Assembly: GCF_945890115.1 (NCBI RefSeq)
Contig: NZ_CAMDCK010000018.1
Location: 1 to 59,053 of the forward strand
Origin: Sphingorhabdus sp. EL138
GTDB taxonomy: Bacteria > Pseudomonadota > Alphaproteobacteria > Sphingomonadales > Sphingomonadaceae
DNA length: 59,053 nucleotides
Direction of reading: 5' to 3'
Positions 16,891-26,036 of this stretch are shown here, piece after piece. The translations under genes were made by a program, and so were the position numbers. Every line of letters begins with the position of its first letter. The first letter of the stretch is position 1. The notes beneath the pieces were generated by a model, which was not told the DNA's origin, searched no databases, and was given only the letters and a program-made list of their open reading frames with translations.

Positions 16891-17583
16891 TTAAACCTCA
16901 AGCTCCAATTCTCGGCTCAACGTGCCATGGAAGCCATCGGCAAAGCGCCCCATGCGTGCTTCATATTGGTTCAGCCGGTGGGAGAAACGGTTATAGGCGA
17001 TGACCGCTGGAATGGCGGCGAACAGGCCAATGGCGGTGGCAAATAATGCCTCCGCAATCCCCGGCGCGACGACCGCGAGGCTGGAATTTTGCTCGGCTGC
17101 AATCGCGGCAAAGCTGCGCATAATGCCCCATACTGTGCCGAACAGGCCAATGAATGGCGCAACCGAACCCGTGGTGGCCAGAAAGTTCAGGCGATTGGCA
17201 AGCCGGTCAGTTTCCGCAGCGATTGTGGCATCCATCGCCGTGGCCAGCCGTTCCCGCGTTCCGGCGCGGTCAATGTTTTTGCCTTTGGTTGACAGCCGCC
17301 ATTCGGCCATGCCAGCGGCAAAGACCTTCGCCACGGGCAGCTCATTTTGGGCATGCGCCTTGGAAAAAGCAGCAATATCCGAGCTGGCCCAAAATTCACG
17401 TTCAAACGCTGTGCTTTTCCGGTTGATGCCGGACATTTTCACCGTGAAGCTGATGACGATCATCCATACCCAGACGCTCGACAATGCAAGGCCGACAATG
17501 ACCGATTTGACCACCAGGTCGGCGTCCATAAACAAATCAACGGGTGAAAAGCCCATATTTTGGGTCGCGGTAAGCAGGTTCAT
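16891..17583 (-). CDS. tolQ: TolQ, MotA/TolQ/ExbB proton channel subunit
   Basis: Inner-membrane proton-channel component of the Tol motor. 230 residues with three predicted membrane helices (about 22-44, 133-158 and 168-190). The conserved region NFLATTGSVAPFIGLFGTVW, then GIAEALFATAIGLFAAIPAV, is the MotA/TolQ/ExbB signature. The ATG at 17583 (MNLLTATQN) is used; the frame is open upstream to 17676 but that extension overlaps ybgC and is not part of the family. Lies 7 nt after ybgC. Confidence 0.95.
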   Translation of the reverse strand: MNLLTATQNMGFSPVDLFMDADLVVKSVIVGLALSSVWVWMIVISFTVKMSGINRKSTAFEREFWASSDIAAFSKAHAQNELPVAKVFAAGMAEWRLSTKGKNIDRAGTRERLATAMDATIAAETDRLANRLNFLATTGSVAPFIGLFGTVWGIMRSFAAIAAEQNSSLAVVAPGIAEALFATAIGLFAAIPAVIAYNRFSHRLNQYEARMGRFADGFHGTLSRELELEV

Positions 17584-17590
17584 GGATATC

Positions 17591-18043
17591 CTATTCTGCG
17601 GGTCGGTGGAGTATCGGCTGGAACGCGGCAACCCAAATCGCAGGTTGTCGGCGCGCCTTGCCGTCGGGTGAAACAAAGGCGGCGGTTACCCGCGCCTCGG
17701 TGAGTATGTCGTCGCCGCGCATGACGGTTTGATGAATGTCGCAACTGGCCGCGCGGACGGCTTCAACGGTGCTGACGACCACCAACGCATCGTCAAAATG
17801 CGCGGCGCGGCGATATTTGATCTGCATCTCGGTCACGGCATAGGCGCCCTGACCCTCGGCATGTACACGGCGCTGATCAATGCCGACACAGGCCAGCATG
17901 TCCGAACGCGCCCGTTCCATGAAATGCAGATAGCGCGCATGATAGACCACGCCGGAAAAATCGGTGTCTTCAAAATATACGCGCACAGCAAAATAGTGGC
18001 GCGTGCCGTCAAAATGGCCTTGATAGGGTTGAGGTATGGACAT
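17591..18043 (-). CDS. ybgC: YbgC, Tol-Pal-associated acyl-CoA thioesterase
   Basis: Hotdog-fold acyl-CoA thioesterase of the 4-hydroxybenzoyl-CoA thioesterase type, 150 residues. The active-site signature EDTDFSGVVYHARYLHFMER is at about residues 25-44, with the catalytic Asp and the following His visible. In many proteobacteria ybgC is the first gene of the tol-pal operon, as here; its link to envelope function is conserved but its physiological substrate is not settled. 91 nt separate it from ruvB, leaving space for a promoter of the tol genes, though no clear one was identified. Confidence 0.93.
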   Translation of the reverse strand: MSIPQPYQGHFDGTRHYFAVRVYFEDTDFSGVVYHARYLHFMERARSDMLACVGIDQRRVHAEGQGAYAVTEMQIKYRRAAHFDDALVVVSTVEAVRAASCDIHQTVMRGDDILTEARVTAAFVSPDGKARRQPAIWVAAFQPILHRPAE

Positions 18044-18134
18044 TGCGCTTTTTGCTTAACCTTTGTCGAGTCCAGCGGGAAGGGTTTTTAGCAAAAGCGG
18101 CCGCAATTAATCGCCCGAGACACTCGGAATGTCT

Positions 18135-19160
18135 TTATGTATCAAACAATCCGTCTTGGGACCCGGCGGGCGGGTTGAGGCCAAGATGTTTCCACCCCGG
18201 CGCATTGAGGCAGCGGCCACGCGCGGTGCGCGCGATCAGGCCCAGTTGCAGCAGATAGGGCTCGACCACATCCTCAATCGTGTCGCGCGGCTCGGACAGG
18301 CCCGCGGCCAGCGCCTCCACGCCCACGGGCCCGCCGCGATAAATGTCGGCGATCATATACAGATAACGCCGGTCCATCGCATCAAGGCCAAGCGCATCGA
18401 CCTCCAACCGGTTGAGCGCATTATCGGCGATTTTGGCGGTGACAACCGGCTCGCCAGCGACATTGGCAAAATCGCGCACACGGCGCAGCAAGCGTCCGGC
18501 GATACGCGGTGTGCCGCGCGCCCGCTTGGCAATCTCATTCGCACCATCGGGGGCAATGCCCAGGTCCAGCAATCGGGCAGCGCGGGTGACGACCAGCTCC
18601 AGCTCACTATGCGTATAGAAATTCAACCGCACCGGAATGCCAAAACGGTCGCGCAAAGGCGTGGTCAATAACCCCTGCCGCGTGGTCGCGCCGACAAGCG
18701 TGAACGCAGGCAAATCAATCCGCACCGACCGCGCCGACGGCCCTTCGCCAATCATGATATCGAGCGCACGGTCCTCCATCGCGGGATAGAGGATTTCTTC
18801 GACGACGGGGCTTAGGCGGTGGATTTCGTCAATGAACAAGACGTCGCCATCTTCCAAATTGGTGAGCAAAGCGGCCAGGTCGCCGGATTTGGCGATGACA
18901 GGGCCGGAGGTGGCGCGAAAACCCACGCCCATTTCCTTTGCGACAATCTGCGCCAGCGTGGTCTTGCCAAGACCCGGCGGGCCAAAGAACAGCACATGGT
19001 CCAACGGCTGCCCCCGCCCCTTCGCCGCCTCAATAAACACCCGCAAATTATCCCGCGCCGCCGCCTGCCCGATAAACTCAGCAAGCGTTTTAGGACGAAG
19101 CGCGGCGTCAATATCTTCAGGCCGTTTGTCGGGGGTGGTGAGGCGGTCTTCGTCAGTCAT
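18135..19160 (-). CDS. ruvB: RuvB, Holliday-junction branch-migration ATPase
   Basis: AAA+ motor that, on RuvA, drives branch migration of Holliday junctions. 341 residues. Walker A is GPPGLGKTT (residues 60-68), Walker B is [11 protein letters not shown], sensor/Arg-finger regions follow, and the C-terminal winged-helix domain ends [18 protein letters not shown]. The ATG overlaps the stop of the upstream inserted gene as ATGA (19157-19160), so translation is coupled to that gene rather than directly to ruvA. Complete and of normal length. Confidence 0.97.
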   Translation of the reverse strand: MTDEDRLTTPDKRPEDIDAALRPKTLAEFIGQAAARDNLRVFIEAAKGRGQPLDHVLFFGPPGLGKTTLAQIVAKEMGVGFRATSGPVIAKSGDLAALLTNLEDGDVLFIDEIHRLSPVVEEILYPAMEDRALDIMIGEGPSARSVRIDLPAFTLVGATTRQGLLTTPLRDRFGIPVRLNFYTHSELELVVTRAARLLDLGIAPDGANEIAKRARGTPRIAGRLLRRVRDFANVAGEPVVTAKIADNALNRLEVDALGLDAMDRRYLYMIADIYRGGPVGVEALAAGLSEPRDTIEDVVEPYLLQLGLIARTARGRCLNAPGWKHLGLNPPAGSQDGLFDT

Positions 19161-19726
19161 AATGGTTCCGGCTTTGTGCCAACGATAACTACCAAATCGT
19201 CTTTTGCGAAACTGCCCGGGCCTTCTATTGAAAACTGCAAATTTGCTGCCTCAAACGCTTTAATTAGCTGGGACTTATGCTTAGATTCTGGCCCTACCAC
19301 TTTTAACCCAATTGCCATTGCCATTCCAGAAAAATGCTTGGTTTTAAGTCCAGCGTTTCTAAGCGCTTCATCTAACTCGTTGCGGTAAATTGTCGCTTCT
19401 GGATCATTCCCAACCCAACTCGTCCAAACCTCGAAGCTATTGCCTTCTAAAGAAGTTATCAACTTAGTTTGCTGTTCTGGATTTATCCGTCGCCAAGACA
19501 TCTTCTCTCTTAGTTTTAAAGTTTCGAGACCGGCTGCCGCCGCTAGAGCATTTGCCTGGGCGATTTTGGTGTCTGCTTCGCGCTGTAGTATTCCTGAGGC
19601 GCGGTTGGAAGCTACAGAGGCAATGAGGGACGTCACAACAGATATTCCACCTGATATTGCCGCAACCCAAAGTAAGATTGCGCTCATCGATTGAAGGCCT
19701 GCCGCTGAGTTCCAAATACTAATCAC
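19157..19726 (-). CDS. Hypothetical membrane-anchored protein inserted between ruvA and ruvB
   Basis: 189 residues from a GTG start at 19726, which overlaps the ruvA stop as GTGA; an internal ATG at 19687 is an alternative start. One N-terminal membrane helix (about 15-38), a short Ala-rich helical segment (about 48-75, [20 protein letters not shown]), then a soluble alpha/beta domain beginning [19 protein letters not shown]. That layout resembles uncharacterised single-helix proteins seen sporadically in bacteria; no catalytic motif is apparent. G+C is low (25 of 60 in each of the lines at 19261 and 19321) against about 60% in ruvA and ruvB, indicating horizontal acquisition. Its stop overlaps ruvB (ATGA), so ruvB translation now depends on passage through it. 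Function unknown. Confidence 0.85.
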   Translation of the reverse strand: MISIWNSAAGLQSMSAILLWVAAISGGISVVTSLIASVASNRASGILQREADTKIAQANALAAAAGLETLKLREKMSWRRINPEQQTKLITSLEGNSFEVWTSWVGNDPEATIYRNELDEALRNAGLKTKHFSGMAMAIGLKVVGPESKHKSQLIKAFEAANLQFSIEGPGSFAKDDLVVIVGTKPEPL

Positions 19727-20331
19727 CGCGAAGCCCGCTTCAACGCCAGCCGCACGAGCGCATCCAAGGTCGCATCGGGGCCAAGTTCCTCGACGGCTTG
19801 CGCCACGGCGCTGCCTGCCTCACCGGGCTTGAAGCCTAGATTGCCGAGTGCGGACATCGCGTCTTGTGCGTGGTTGCCGTTCGCGGCGCCCGTCGCCATC
19901 AACTTGGCGCCGCTGCCAATGCCCGCCAAAGCGCCGACCTTGTCCTTCAATTCATTGACGATGCGGCTGGCAAGCTTTGGCCCGACGCCATTGGCGCGCG
20001 CGACCATCGCGGCGTCGCCGCTGCCGATCGCAAGCGCCAGATCGGCGGGTTCAATCGCGGATAATATGGCGAGGCCAACCTTGCCGCCGACGCCCTGCAC
20101 GCCCGTTAACAGGCGGAACCAGTCGCGTTCTTCGCGCGTGGCAAAGCCGATCAGGCGCATGTCATTTTCCGACACTTGCATTTCGGTGAAGACAGTCTCG
20201 AAATCGTCGGTCTTGCCCAAGGCCGATAGCGTCCGCGCGCTGGCCTGCACCAGATAGCCGACGCCGTTGACGTCAATCACCAGATGGTCAACGCCGGTTT
20301 CATCAATGCGGCCATATAGCTTTGCAATCAT
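19723..20331 (-). CDS. ruvA: RuvA, Holliday-junction-binding subunit
   Basis: Binds four-way DNA junctions and loads RuvB. 202 residues: N-terminal OB-fold domain ([20 protein letters not shown]), central helix-hairpin-helix domain with [17 protein letters not shown] and [18 protein letters not shown], and a C-terminal three-helix RuvB-binding domain ending [14 protein letters not shown]. Intact. Its natural downstream partner ruvB is separated from it by the inserted gene at 19157-19726. Confidence 0.97.
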   Translation of the reverse strand: MIAKLYGRIDETGVDHLVIDVNGVGYLVQASARTLSALGKTDDFETVFTEMQVSENDMRLIGFATREERDWFRLLTGVQGVGGKVGLAILSAIEPADLALAIGSGDAAMVARANGVGPKLASRIVNELKDKVGALAGIGSGAKLMATGAANGNHAQDAMSALGNLGFKPGEAGSAVAQAVEELGPDATLDALVRLALKRASR

Positions 20332-20404
20332 GTTTGTGGGTTAGCCGCTCGATTTCAAATCGGCAAGTAAAAGAGAACATCGCGGGAACAGGGCAGAATT
20401 TTTT

Positions 20405-20486
20405 CACGCAGAGGCGCAGAGTGCGCAGAGATTAAAATAGGTAACTTTATGGGCCAGATACTCTGCGCCCTTTGCGCCTCTGCGTG
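20405..20486. repeat. Large inverted repeat (26-nt arms) between ruvA and ruvC
   Basis: The arm at 20405-20430 starts CACGCAGAGGCGCAGAG; the arm at 20461-20486 ends GCGCCTCTGCGTG. Reverse-complementing one onto the other gives 24 of 26 matches around a 30-nt A+T-richer loop. Sequences of this CTCTGCGCCTCTGCGTG kind occur as dispersed palindromic repeats in many bacterial genomes; no second copy was seen in this window. In RNA it would form a strong hairpin between ruvC and ruvA and could affect transcript stability. Confidence 0.8.
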
Positions 20487-20492
20487 CACCCA

Positions 20493-20963
20493 TCAACCGC
20501 GCATATGGTGCGCATGGGTGATGGCGACCGCCAACGCATCGGCAGCGTCTGGTCCGGCGAGCTTCAAGCCCGGCAACAGGATGCGCAGCATGGCCTGAAC
20601 CTGCTCCTTTTCGGCTTTGCCAGTGCCGACGACGGATTTTTTTACCAACCGCGTCGCATATTCGGTCACGGGCGTGCGGTTGCGCGCCGCACCCAACAGC
20701 ACCACGCCGCGTGCTTGGCCAAGCTTTAACGTCGATTGCGGGTTTTTGTTGACGAACACCTCTTCGACCGCCGCATAATCGGGACGGAAGTGATCGAGCA
20801 CTGCGCTCAATTTTTCATCCAAAAGCACAAGGCGGTTGGCCAAAGGCAATTTGGCGTCGGTTACAATCTCGCCATTGTCGATATGGGAAAGACGATTGCC
20901 TTCCTTACGGATAACGCCCCAGCCGGTGGTCCCCAGGCCGGGGTCTAATCCCAATATAATCAT
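20493..20963 (-). CDS. ruvC: RuvC, Holliday-junction resolvase
   Basis: Endonuclease that cuts Holliday junctions to finish recombination. 156 residues. RNase H-like fold with catalytic acidic residues in [16 protein letters not shown] (Asp near residue 7), [20 protein letters not shown] (Glu pair) and the C-terminal [17 protein letters not shown] (Asp pair). The ATG at 20963 is the family start; the longer frame upstream runs into yebC. It is 10 nt downstream of yebC and upstream of ruvA, completing the yebC-ruvC-ruvA-ruvB set. Confidence 0.96.
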   Translation of the reverse strand: MIILGLDPGLGTTGWGVIRKEGNRLSHIDNGEIVTDAKLPLANRLVLLDEKLSAVLDHFRPDYAAVEEVFVNKNPQSTLKLGQARGVVLLGAARNRTPVTEYATRLVKKSVVGTGKAEKEQVQAMLRILLPGLKLAGPDAADALAVAITHAHHMRG

Positions 20964-20973
20964 CACGATATGA

Positions 20974-21717
20974 TCATCCCAATTTCGCCATGACCTCATC
21001 CGACACGTCGTAATTGCCCCAGACGGTCTGGACGTCGTCATCGTCTTCCAACGCATCGATCATCTTCAGCAAGGTTGCAGCATTGGCTTCGTCAACTTCG
21101 ACCAAAAGCTGGGGTTTCCATGCGAGCTTTGCGCTTTCCGCAGCGCCAAGCGTGGCTTCAAGTGCTTTGGCCACTTCGTGCAGCGCGTCCATGCTGGTCC
21201 AGATGCTGTGTTCGTCTTCGCTCGATTCCACATCTTCGGCGCCCGCTTCCAATGCAGCCTCGAACACGCTGTCGGCATCACCCGCGCTGGCGGGATAAGT
21301 GATCAGGCCCCTGCGGTCGAACCCGTGGCTCACCGCGCCTGAAGCAGCTAAATTGCCGCCATTTTTACTGAATGCGGTGCGCACATTGGTCGCGGTGCGG
21401 TTGCGATTGTCGGTCAGTGCCTCAACGATGATCGAAACGCCGCCGGGGCCATAGCCTTCATACCGCATTTCATCATAGCTTTCGGCGTCGCCGCCAATTG
21501 CCTTGTCGATGGCGCGCTGAATATTATCCTTGGGCACCGACTGCGCCTTGGCAGCATTGACCGCAAGGCGCAGGCGCGGGTTCATGTCCGGATCGGGCAT
21601 GCCCATCTTTGCCGCAACGGTAATTTCGCGCGAAAGTTTGGAAAATTGCGCCGAACGCTTCTTGTCCTGCGCACCTTTGCGATGCTGGATATTCTTGAAT
21701 TTGCTATGGCCTGCCAT
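20974..21717 (-). CDS. yebC: YebC/PmpR family protein
   Basis: A 247-residue member of the YebC/PmpR/TACO1 family, described as a transcriptional regulator and more recently connected to translation of difficult sequences. The N-terminus [20 protein letters not shown] is diagnostic; the central [20 protein letters not shown] and the acidic C-terminal part ([20 protein letters not shown]) also match. Located directly before ruvC, its usual neighbour in proteobacteria. Start and length are as expected. Confidence 0.96.
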   Translation of the reverse strand: MAGHSKFKNIQHRKGAQDKKRSAQFSKLSREITVAAKMGMPDPDMNPRLRLAVNAAKAQSVPKDNIQRAIDKAIGGDAESYDEMRYEGYGPGGVSIIVEALTDNRNRTATNVRTAFSKNGGNLAASGAVSHGFDRRGLITYPASAGDADSVFEAALEAGAEDVESSEDEHSIWTSMDALHEVAKALEATLGAAESAKLAWKPQLLVEVDEANAATLLKMIDALEDDDDVQTVWGNYDVSDEVMAKLG

Positions 21718-21833
21718 GGCTCTACTCTTCTCTGGCTAAAGGATATGAAGCAGCGCCCATACATCACGCACGCGCCATTGGGCAAGTCATGTGCTTTAAT
21801 GCCGCGTCATCGCGACTTGGGCAGGCCGTCGCC

Positions 21834-22076
21834 TTACGCCAGACCGAGCGCCGATTTGTAAGTATCTAAAATCGCTTCCATTTCCTGACGGTCGTCTTGG
21901 GTCATTTTGCGCAAGCGGACGATCTGACGCATGATTTTCGCGTCATAGCCTTGGCTCTTCGCTTCCGAATATACGTCACGAATGTCGTCGGCTATGCCTT
22001 TTTTCTCTTCTTCCAAACGTTCGATGCGTTCAATGAACAGACGCAGTTGATCGGCGGCGATATTGCCTTCGGACAT
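21834..22076 (-). CDS. gapR: DUF2312 protein, GapR-like nucleoid-associated protein
   Basis: 80 residues beginning [20 protein letters not shown], with [20 protein letters not shown] and [15 protein letters not shown]. This is the DUF2312 family whose Caulobacter member GapR clamps overtwisted DNA and helps topoisomerases ahead of replication and transcription. The all-helical, highly charged composition fits that dimeric clamp. The start at 22076 is chosen because the family starts there; the frame continues to 22121 without support. Stands alone between yebC and the DUF1244 gene, all on the minus strand. Confidence 0.88.
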   Translation of the reverse strand: MSEGNIAADQLRLFIERIERLEEEKKGIADDIRDVYSEAKSQGYDAKIMRQIVRLRKMTQDDRQEMEAILDTYKSALGLA

Positions 22077-22133
22077 GATATTTTCCCTTATCTGTTGAAG
22101 GGGCAGGAGCCCCCGAATCAAGATGACAGCGCC

Positions 22134-22436
22134 TTAATGTGAAGGGGCGTTCTTCGCCACGCTTTCCTGCATCCGTTCCAATTGCTCCGGCGTTGCCTCG
22201 CTTTGATAATTTGCCTTCCACTCTGCGGCGGGCATGCCGTGGATCATCCGCCGCGCTTCGTCTTTCGTCAATTGCCCGTCTGCCTCCATCACCCAATCGG
22301 CCAAGCAATTACGGCAAAAGCCCGCAAGGCCCATGAGGTCGATATTCTGCGCATCATGCCGGTGCTGCAAATGCGCGACGAGGCGGCGAAATGCGGCGGC
22401 GGCGGCGGCGTCTGAAATATGTGTGTCCCGTTGCAT
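22134..22436 (-). CDS. DUF1244 family protein
   Basis: About 100 residues starting MQRDTHISDAAAAAAFRRLV, with the conserved motif LAGFCRNCLADWVMEA (two Cys) and RRMIHGMPAAEWKANYQ. This is the DUF1244 family, widespread in proteobacteria and without an established function; the paired Cys could bind metal or be redox-active. An ATG two codons earlier (22442) is an equally good start; AAAGGG lies upstream of both. Divergent from pyk, whose start is 80 nt away. Confidence 0.82.
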   Translation of the reverse strand: MQRDTHISDAAAAAAFRRLVAHLQHRHDAQNIDLMGLAGFCRNCLADWVMEADGQLTKDEARRMIHGMPAAEWKANYQSEATPEQLERMQESVAKNAPSH

Positions 22437-22516
22437 AAGCATGCGCCCTTTTCGTTGCTGAATTGCCGCGTTATGGGGAGGTCGACGTTTAAAATCCATA
22501 TCGCGGAGCCAATTTC

Positions 22517-23965
22517 ATGCAATATCATAAACCGCGCATGCGCAAGGTTCGCATTTTGGCGACATTGGGCCCCGCGAGCGATACGCCCGAGATGATCGAA
22601 AAACTGTTTCGGGCCGGTGCGGATGCTTTCCGCGTCAACATGAGCCATGGCGAGCAGGCCGAAAAGGCGCAGTTGATTGCCCATATCCGCGCACTGGAGA
22701 AAGCCTATAACCGGCCAACGACGATATTGGTTGACCTGCAAGGTCCGAAATTACGCGTCGGAACATTTGCCGATGACAAGGTCGAATTGCACCATGGCCA
22801 CAATTTCCGGCTCGACACCGACACGGCACCGGGCGACGCGCATCGTGTCCATTTGCCGCATCCGGAAGTTTTTGCGGCGCTTGAAGTCGGCGCACGGTTG
22901 CTGCTCGACGATGGCAAGCTGGTCTTGCGCGTCACCGAAATTTGCCCTGAACATATCAACACAAAGATCGAAGTCGGCGGGATGCTGTCGAACCGCAAGG
23001 GGTTAAATGTCCCTGATGTTGTGGTGCCGATTGCTGCGTTGACCGAGAAGGACCTTTCGGACCTTGCCTTTGCGCTGGCGCAAGGTGTGGACTGGATCGC
23101 GATGTCCTTCGTGCAGCGACCTGAGGATGTGGCCGAAGGCAAGAAGCTGATTGGTAATAAGGCGGCTTTGCTGGCCAAAATTGAAAAGCCTGCCGCCATC
23201 GGACGGTTGGAGGAGATCCTTGAGCTTGCCGATGGCGTTATGGTTGCACGCGGCGACTTGGGCGTGGAATTGCCGCCCGAACAAGTGCCGCCGCTGCAAA
23301 AGAAGATTGTGTCGACCGCACGGCGCATGGGCAAGCCCGTCGTGGTGGCAACCCAAATGCTCGAATCGATGATCGTTTCACCATCCCCGACACGGGCCGA
23401 GGTTTCGGACGTGGCCACCGCGATTTACGATGGCGCGGACGCCGTGATGTTATCGGCGGAAACCGCGGCTGGGGCGTGGCCGATTGAGGCGGTGTCGATC
23501 ATGGACCGCATTGCGCAACAGGTGGAGGGCGATCCGGATTTCTTCAAACGCATCCATTTCACCGAAACCCCCGCAGACGGCACGACCGCCGACGCCTTGG
23601 CTGAGGCCAGCGGACATATTGTCGACACCGTGGAAACCAGCGCTATCGTCTGCTTCACATCGTCTGGATCGACCGCGCGCCGCATTTCGCGCGAACGTCC
23701 TGCCGTGCCCTTGTTGGTCCTGACCGCCAGTCAGACGACCGCGCGTCGCTTGGGTCTATTATGGGGTGCCTTTGCCGTGCGGACGCGGGACATTGGCTCG
23801 TTCGAAGAAATGGTCGCCAAGGGCAAGCGTATGGCGTTGCGGTACCATCTGGGCGTTGCAGGTAGCCGGATCATCATCATGGCCGGTGTGCCATTTGGGA
23901 CGCCGGGACCAACCAATGTGCTGCATATCGTCCGCCTGACGGGTGACGAGTTGAAGGGGCATTAG
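22517..23965 (+). CDS. pyk: Pyruvate kinase
   Basis: Catalyses the last step of glycolysis, phosphoenolpyruvate plus ADP to pyruvate plus ATP. 482 residues. Visible motifs: RKVRILATLGPAS at the start, MSHG, the catalytic/metal region LLAKIEKPAAIGRLEEIL (Lys and Glu), VARGDLGVELPPEQVP, and the Glu in VMLSAETAAGAWPIEAV. The C-terminal allosteric domain is present (about 350-480). GGAG lies 8 nt before the ATG at 22517. Convergent with queA, 28 nt apart. Confidence 0.96.
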   Translation: MQYHKPRMRKVRILATLGPASDTPEMIEKLFRAGADAFRVNMSHGEQAEKAQLIAHIRALEKAYNRPTTILVDLQGPKLRVGTFADDKVELHHGHNFRLDTDTAPGDAHRVHLPHPEVFAALEVGARLLLDDGKLVLRVTEICPEHINTKIEVGGMLSNRKGLNVPDVVVPIAALTEKDLSDLAFALAQGVDWIAMSFVQRPEDVAEGKKLIGNKAALLAKIEKPAAIGRLEEILELADGVMVARGDLGVELPPEQVPPLQKKIVSTARRMGKPVVVATQMLESMIVSPSPTRAEVSDVATAIYDGADAVMLSAETAAGAWPIEAVSIMDRIAQQVEGDPDFFKRIHFTETPADGTTADALAEASGHIVDTVETSAIVCFTSSGSTARRISRERPAVPLLVLTASQTTARRLGLLWGAFAVRTRDIGSFEEMVAKGKRMALRYHLGVAGSRIIIMAGVPFGTPGPTNVLHIVRLTGDELKGH

Positions 23966-23993
23966 GTCCGGACCCACAGCGCCAGCGGCGACA

Positions 23994-25022
23994 TCAGGGC
24001 AGAAGCAAGCTGCTGTCGCCATAGCTGTAGAAACGATATTCCTGGGCGATGGCATGCGCATAAGCGGCTTGCATGGTCTCGCGCCCCATTAAGGCGCTGA
24101 CGAGCATGAACAACGTTGATTTAGGCAAATGGAAATTGGTCATCAGGCCGCCAATCGCCTTAAATTGATAACCGGGTGTGATGAAGATATCGGTATCGCC
24201 TTCAAACGGATGGACGATGCCAAAGTCGTCCGCCGCGCTTTCCACAAGGCGTAGTGACGTTGTGCCGACTGCAATCAACCGCCCGCCTGCCTTGCGTATG
24301 CTATTAAGCCTGTCCGCTGTGACCGCATCAATGCTGCCCCATTCGCTGTGCATATGGTGCTCGGTGGTGTCATCGACCTTCATGGGCAGGAATGTGCCCG
24401 CGCCGACATGCAGCGTCAGGGTTGCGGTTTCGATGCCCGCTGCCTGCACCGCGGCCATCAATTCTGGCGTGAAATGCAACGACGCGGTGGGCGCGGCCAC
24501 TGCGCCATCCTTTTGCGCGAACATCGTCTGATAATCCTGCGCATCGCGTTCGTCGGTTGGCCGCTTGCCCGCGATATAAGGTGGCAGGGGCATGGTGCCT
24601 GCACGGTGTAGCAGGATTTCGACAGGCTCATCCCCTTCGAAAAACAACGTGAAGCTGCCGTCGTCATGGCGTTCTTCGGATATGGCCGTGACGCCTTGGC
24701 CGAAATCAATCACATCGCCGGGATGCAGGCGTTTGGCGTTGCGGATAAACGCCTGCCAACGGCGCGGGTCGATCCGTTTGTGCAAGGTCGCGCCGATGGA
24801 TGCATCGCCGCGCGTGCCCTGAAGCTGGGCCGGAATGACCCGCGTGTCATTGAAGATCAGGCAATCACCCTTGCGCAACATCTGCGGCAGGTCGCGTACC
24901 ACATGATCCGCCAGTGCAGCATCACCGCTTACGCATAACATGCGCGCGGAATCCCGTGGCGCGACGGGGCGCAACGCAATCCGCTCGGGCGGAAGCTCGA
25001 AATCAAATAGATCAACACGCAT
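23994..25022 (-). CDS. queA: tRNA S-adenosylmethionine ribosyltransferase-isomerase QueA
   Basis: Transfers and rearranges the ribosyl group of S-adenosylmethionine onto preQ1-modified tRNA to make epoxyqueuosine. 342 residues, normal length. Family motifs: [51 protein letters not shown] and [20 protein letters not shown]. Located 17 nt downstream of the cyclophilin gene on the same strand, a common pairing in alphaproteobacteria, so they are probably co-transcribed. Confidence 0.96.
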   Translation of the reverse strand: MRVDLFDFELPPERIALRPVAPRDSARMLCVSGDAALADHVVRDLPQMLRKGDCLIFNDTRVIPAQLQGTRGDASIGATLHKRIDPRRWQAFIRNAKRLHPGDVIDFGQGVTAISEERHDDGSFTLFFEGDEPVEILLHRAGTMPLPPYIAGKRPTDERDAQDYQTMFAQKDGAVAAPTASLHFTPELMAAVQAAGIETATLTLHVGAGTFLPMKVDDTTEHHMHSEWGSIDAVTADRLNSIRKAGGRLIAVGTTSLRLVESAADDFGIVHPFEGDTDIFITPGYQFKAIGGLMTNFHLPKSTLFMLVSALMGRETMQAAYAHAIAQEYRFYSYGDSSLLLP

Positions 25023-25039
25023 GGGTGAACGCTTTACGC

Positions 25040-25696
25040 TTATCCAGCGCTTAACGGGTCGACAGTTATCGTTGCTTCGGCTGCGGGCGCTTGCTCTGGT
25101 GGCGGCGCAAAGGCAGGGGGTGGTACATTATCGGCCGCGATAGAGGCCTGCAGCACCTTGGCGGGGTTCAAAGGCGGCTCGCCACGCTCGATGGCGTCCA
25201 CAAACTGCATGCCCGATGTCACGCGGCCAAAGACCGTATATTTGTTATCCAGGTTAAAGCGCGGTTGAAAGCAGATGAAGAATTGGCTGTTGGCGGTATC
25301 AGGCTCGTTCGTGCGCGCCATGGACACCGTGCCGCGCAAATGCGGAATTCTGTTAAATTCGGCCTTCAGGTCGGGAAGTTCAGACCCGCCTTGGCCCGTG
25401 CCCTTTGGGTCCCCCGTCTGCGCCATGAATCCATCGATCACGCGGTGAAAAATGACATTGTTATAAAAGCCTTGCCGGGTCAGCGTTTTGATACGCTCAA
25501 CATGGGCAGGGGCGTCGATTGGAAACATTTGAATCGTGACACGGCCGCCTGTGGACAGATCTAAGACCAAGATATTCTCAAGGTCTGGCACGGCAGGGCC
25601 CAGCGCCGCCGTCTGCGCGAAGGCTGGCGACACGACAAAGGCAAAAATGGCGGACAAGAGCAAACTGAGCTTGGAGAAGAAAGAGCGTAGGGACAT
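25040..25696 (-). CDS. Exported cyclophilin-type peptidyl-prolyl cis-trans isomerase
   Basis: Assists folding by isomerising X-Pro bonds. 218 residues: signal peptide about 1-28 ([19 protein letters not shown]) so it acts in the periplasm; cyclophilin domain about 45-185 with the catalytic Arg in [20 protein letters not shown], then [13 protein letters not shown] and [21 protein letters not shown] Pro/Ala-rich tail (about 190-218, [16 protein letters not shown]) follows the fold. First gene of a likely two-gene operon with queA. Confidence 0.93.
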   Translation of the reverse strand: MSLRSFFSKLSLLLSAIFAFVVSPAFAQTAALGPAVPDLENILVLDLSTGGRVTIQMFPIDAPAHVERIKTLTRQGFYNNVIFHRVIDGFMAQTGDPKGTGQGGSELPDLKAEFNRIPHLRGTVSMARTNEPDTANSQFFICFQPRFNLDNKYTVFGRVTSGMQFVDAIERGEPPLNPAKVLQASIAADNVPPPAFAPPPEQAPAAEATITVDPLSAG

Positions 25697-26036
25697 TAAA
25701 GACGTGCCTCTGAAAACCGGATGATGCCTCCTTAACGAACGACGCTGTCGCTGTCATGAACGATTTTTGTGACTGCGACGCAGCGCCTATTAATTCAGAC
25801 GGTGGCCCGCCACGACACTGTTGCGTGAATGACACACTATTGCAATATTATTGACACCAATACCCAATTTGTTGCGCAAATACTGGATTTCCGGCAAAGC
25901 GACACCAACCCAGAGGGACTACTTCGCGCTTCGCGTGTGTATAACGCGTGCTGTGATGATGGATAAGCTGGGGAGTTGAACAGCCATTGGTTGCCGGGAA
26001 ACCGTCCATCTTTGGCCTTTTAAAAGGGGCTATACC
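25697..26036. other. 340-nt intergenic region upstream of the TonB-dependent receptor
   Basis: It separates divergent genes: the cyclophilin (minus) and the TonB-dependent receptor (plus), so both promoters must lie here. The middle is A+T-rich (for example ACACTATTGCAATATTATTG at about 25831-25850), followed by a TTGACA hexamer near 25850 without a convincing partner -10. A strong ribosome-binding site, AAAAGGGG at about 26022-26029, precedes the GTG start of the receptor. I see no riboswitch, Fur-like palindrome or small gene that I can support. Confidence 0.5.

Noticed and set aside
20332-20492. Coding sequence in the ruvA-ruvC gap
   Set aside because: The gap is dominated by the inverted repeat; no open frame with a start signal remains.
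25697-26036. Small ORF of 85 codons (minus strand, to 25835) extending the cyclophilin region
   Set aside because: Overlaps the signal-peptide end of the cyclophilin in another frame and has no start signal or family.
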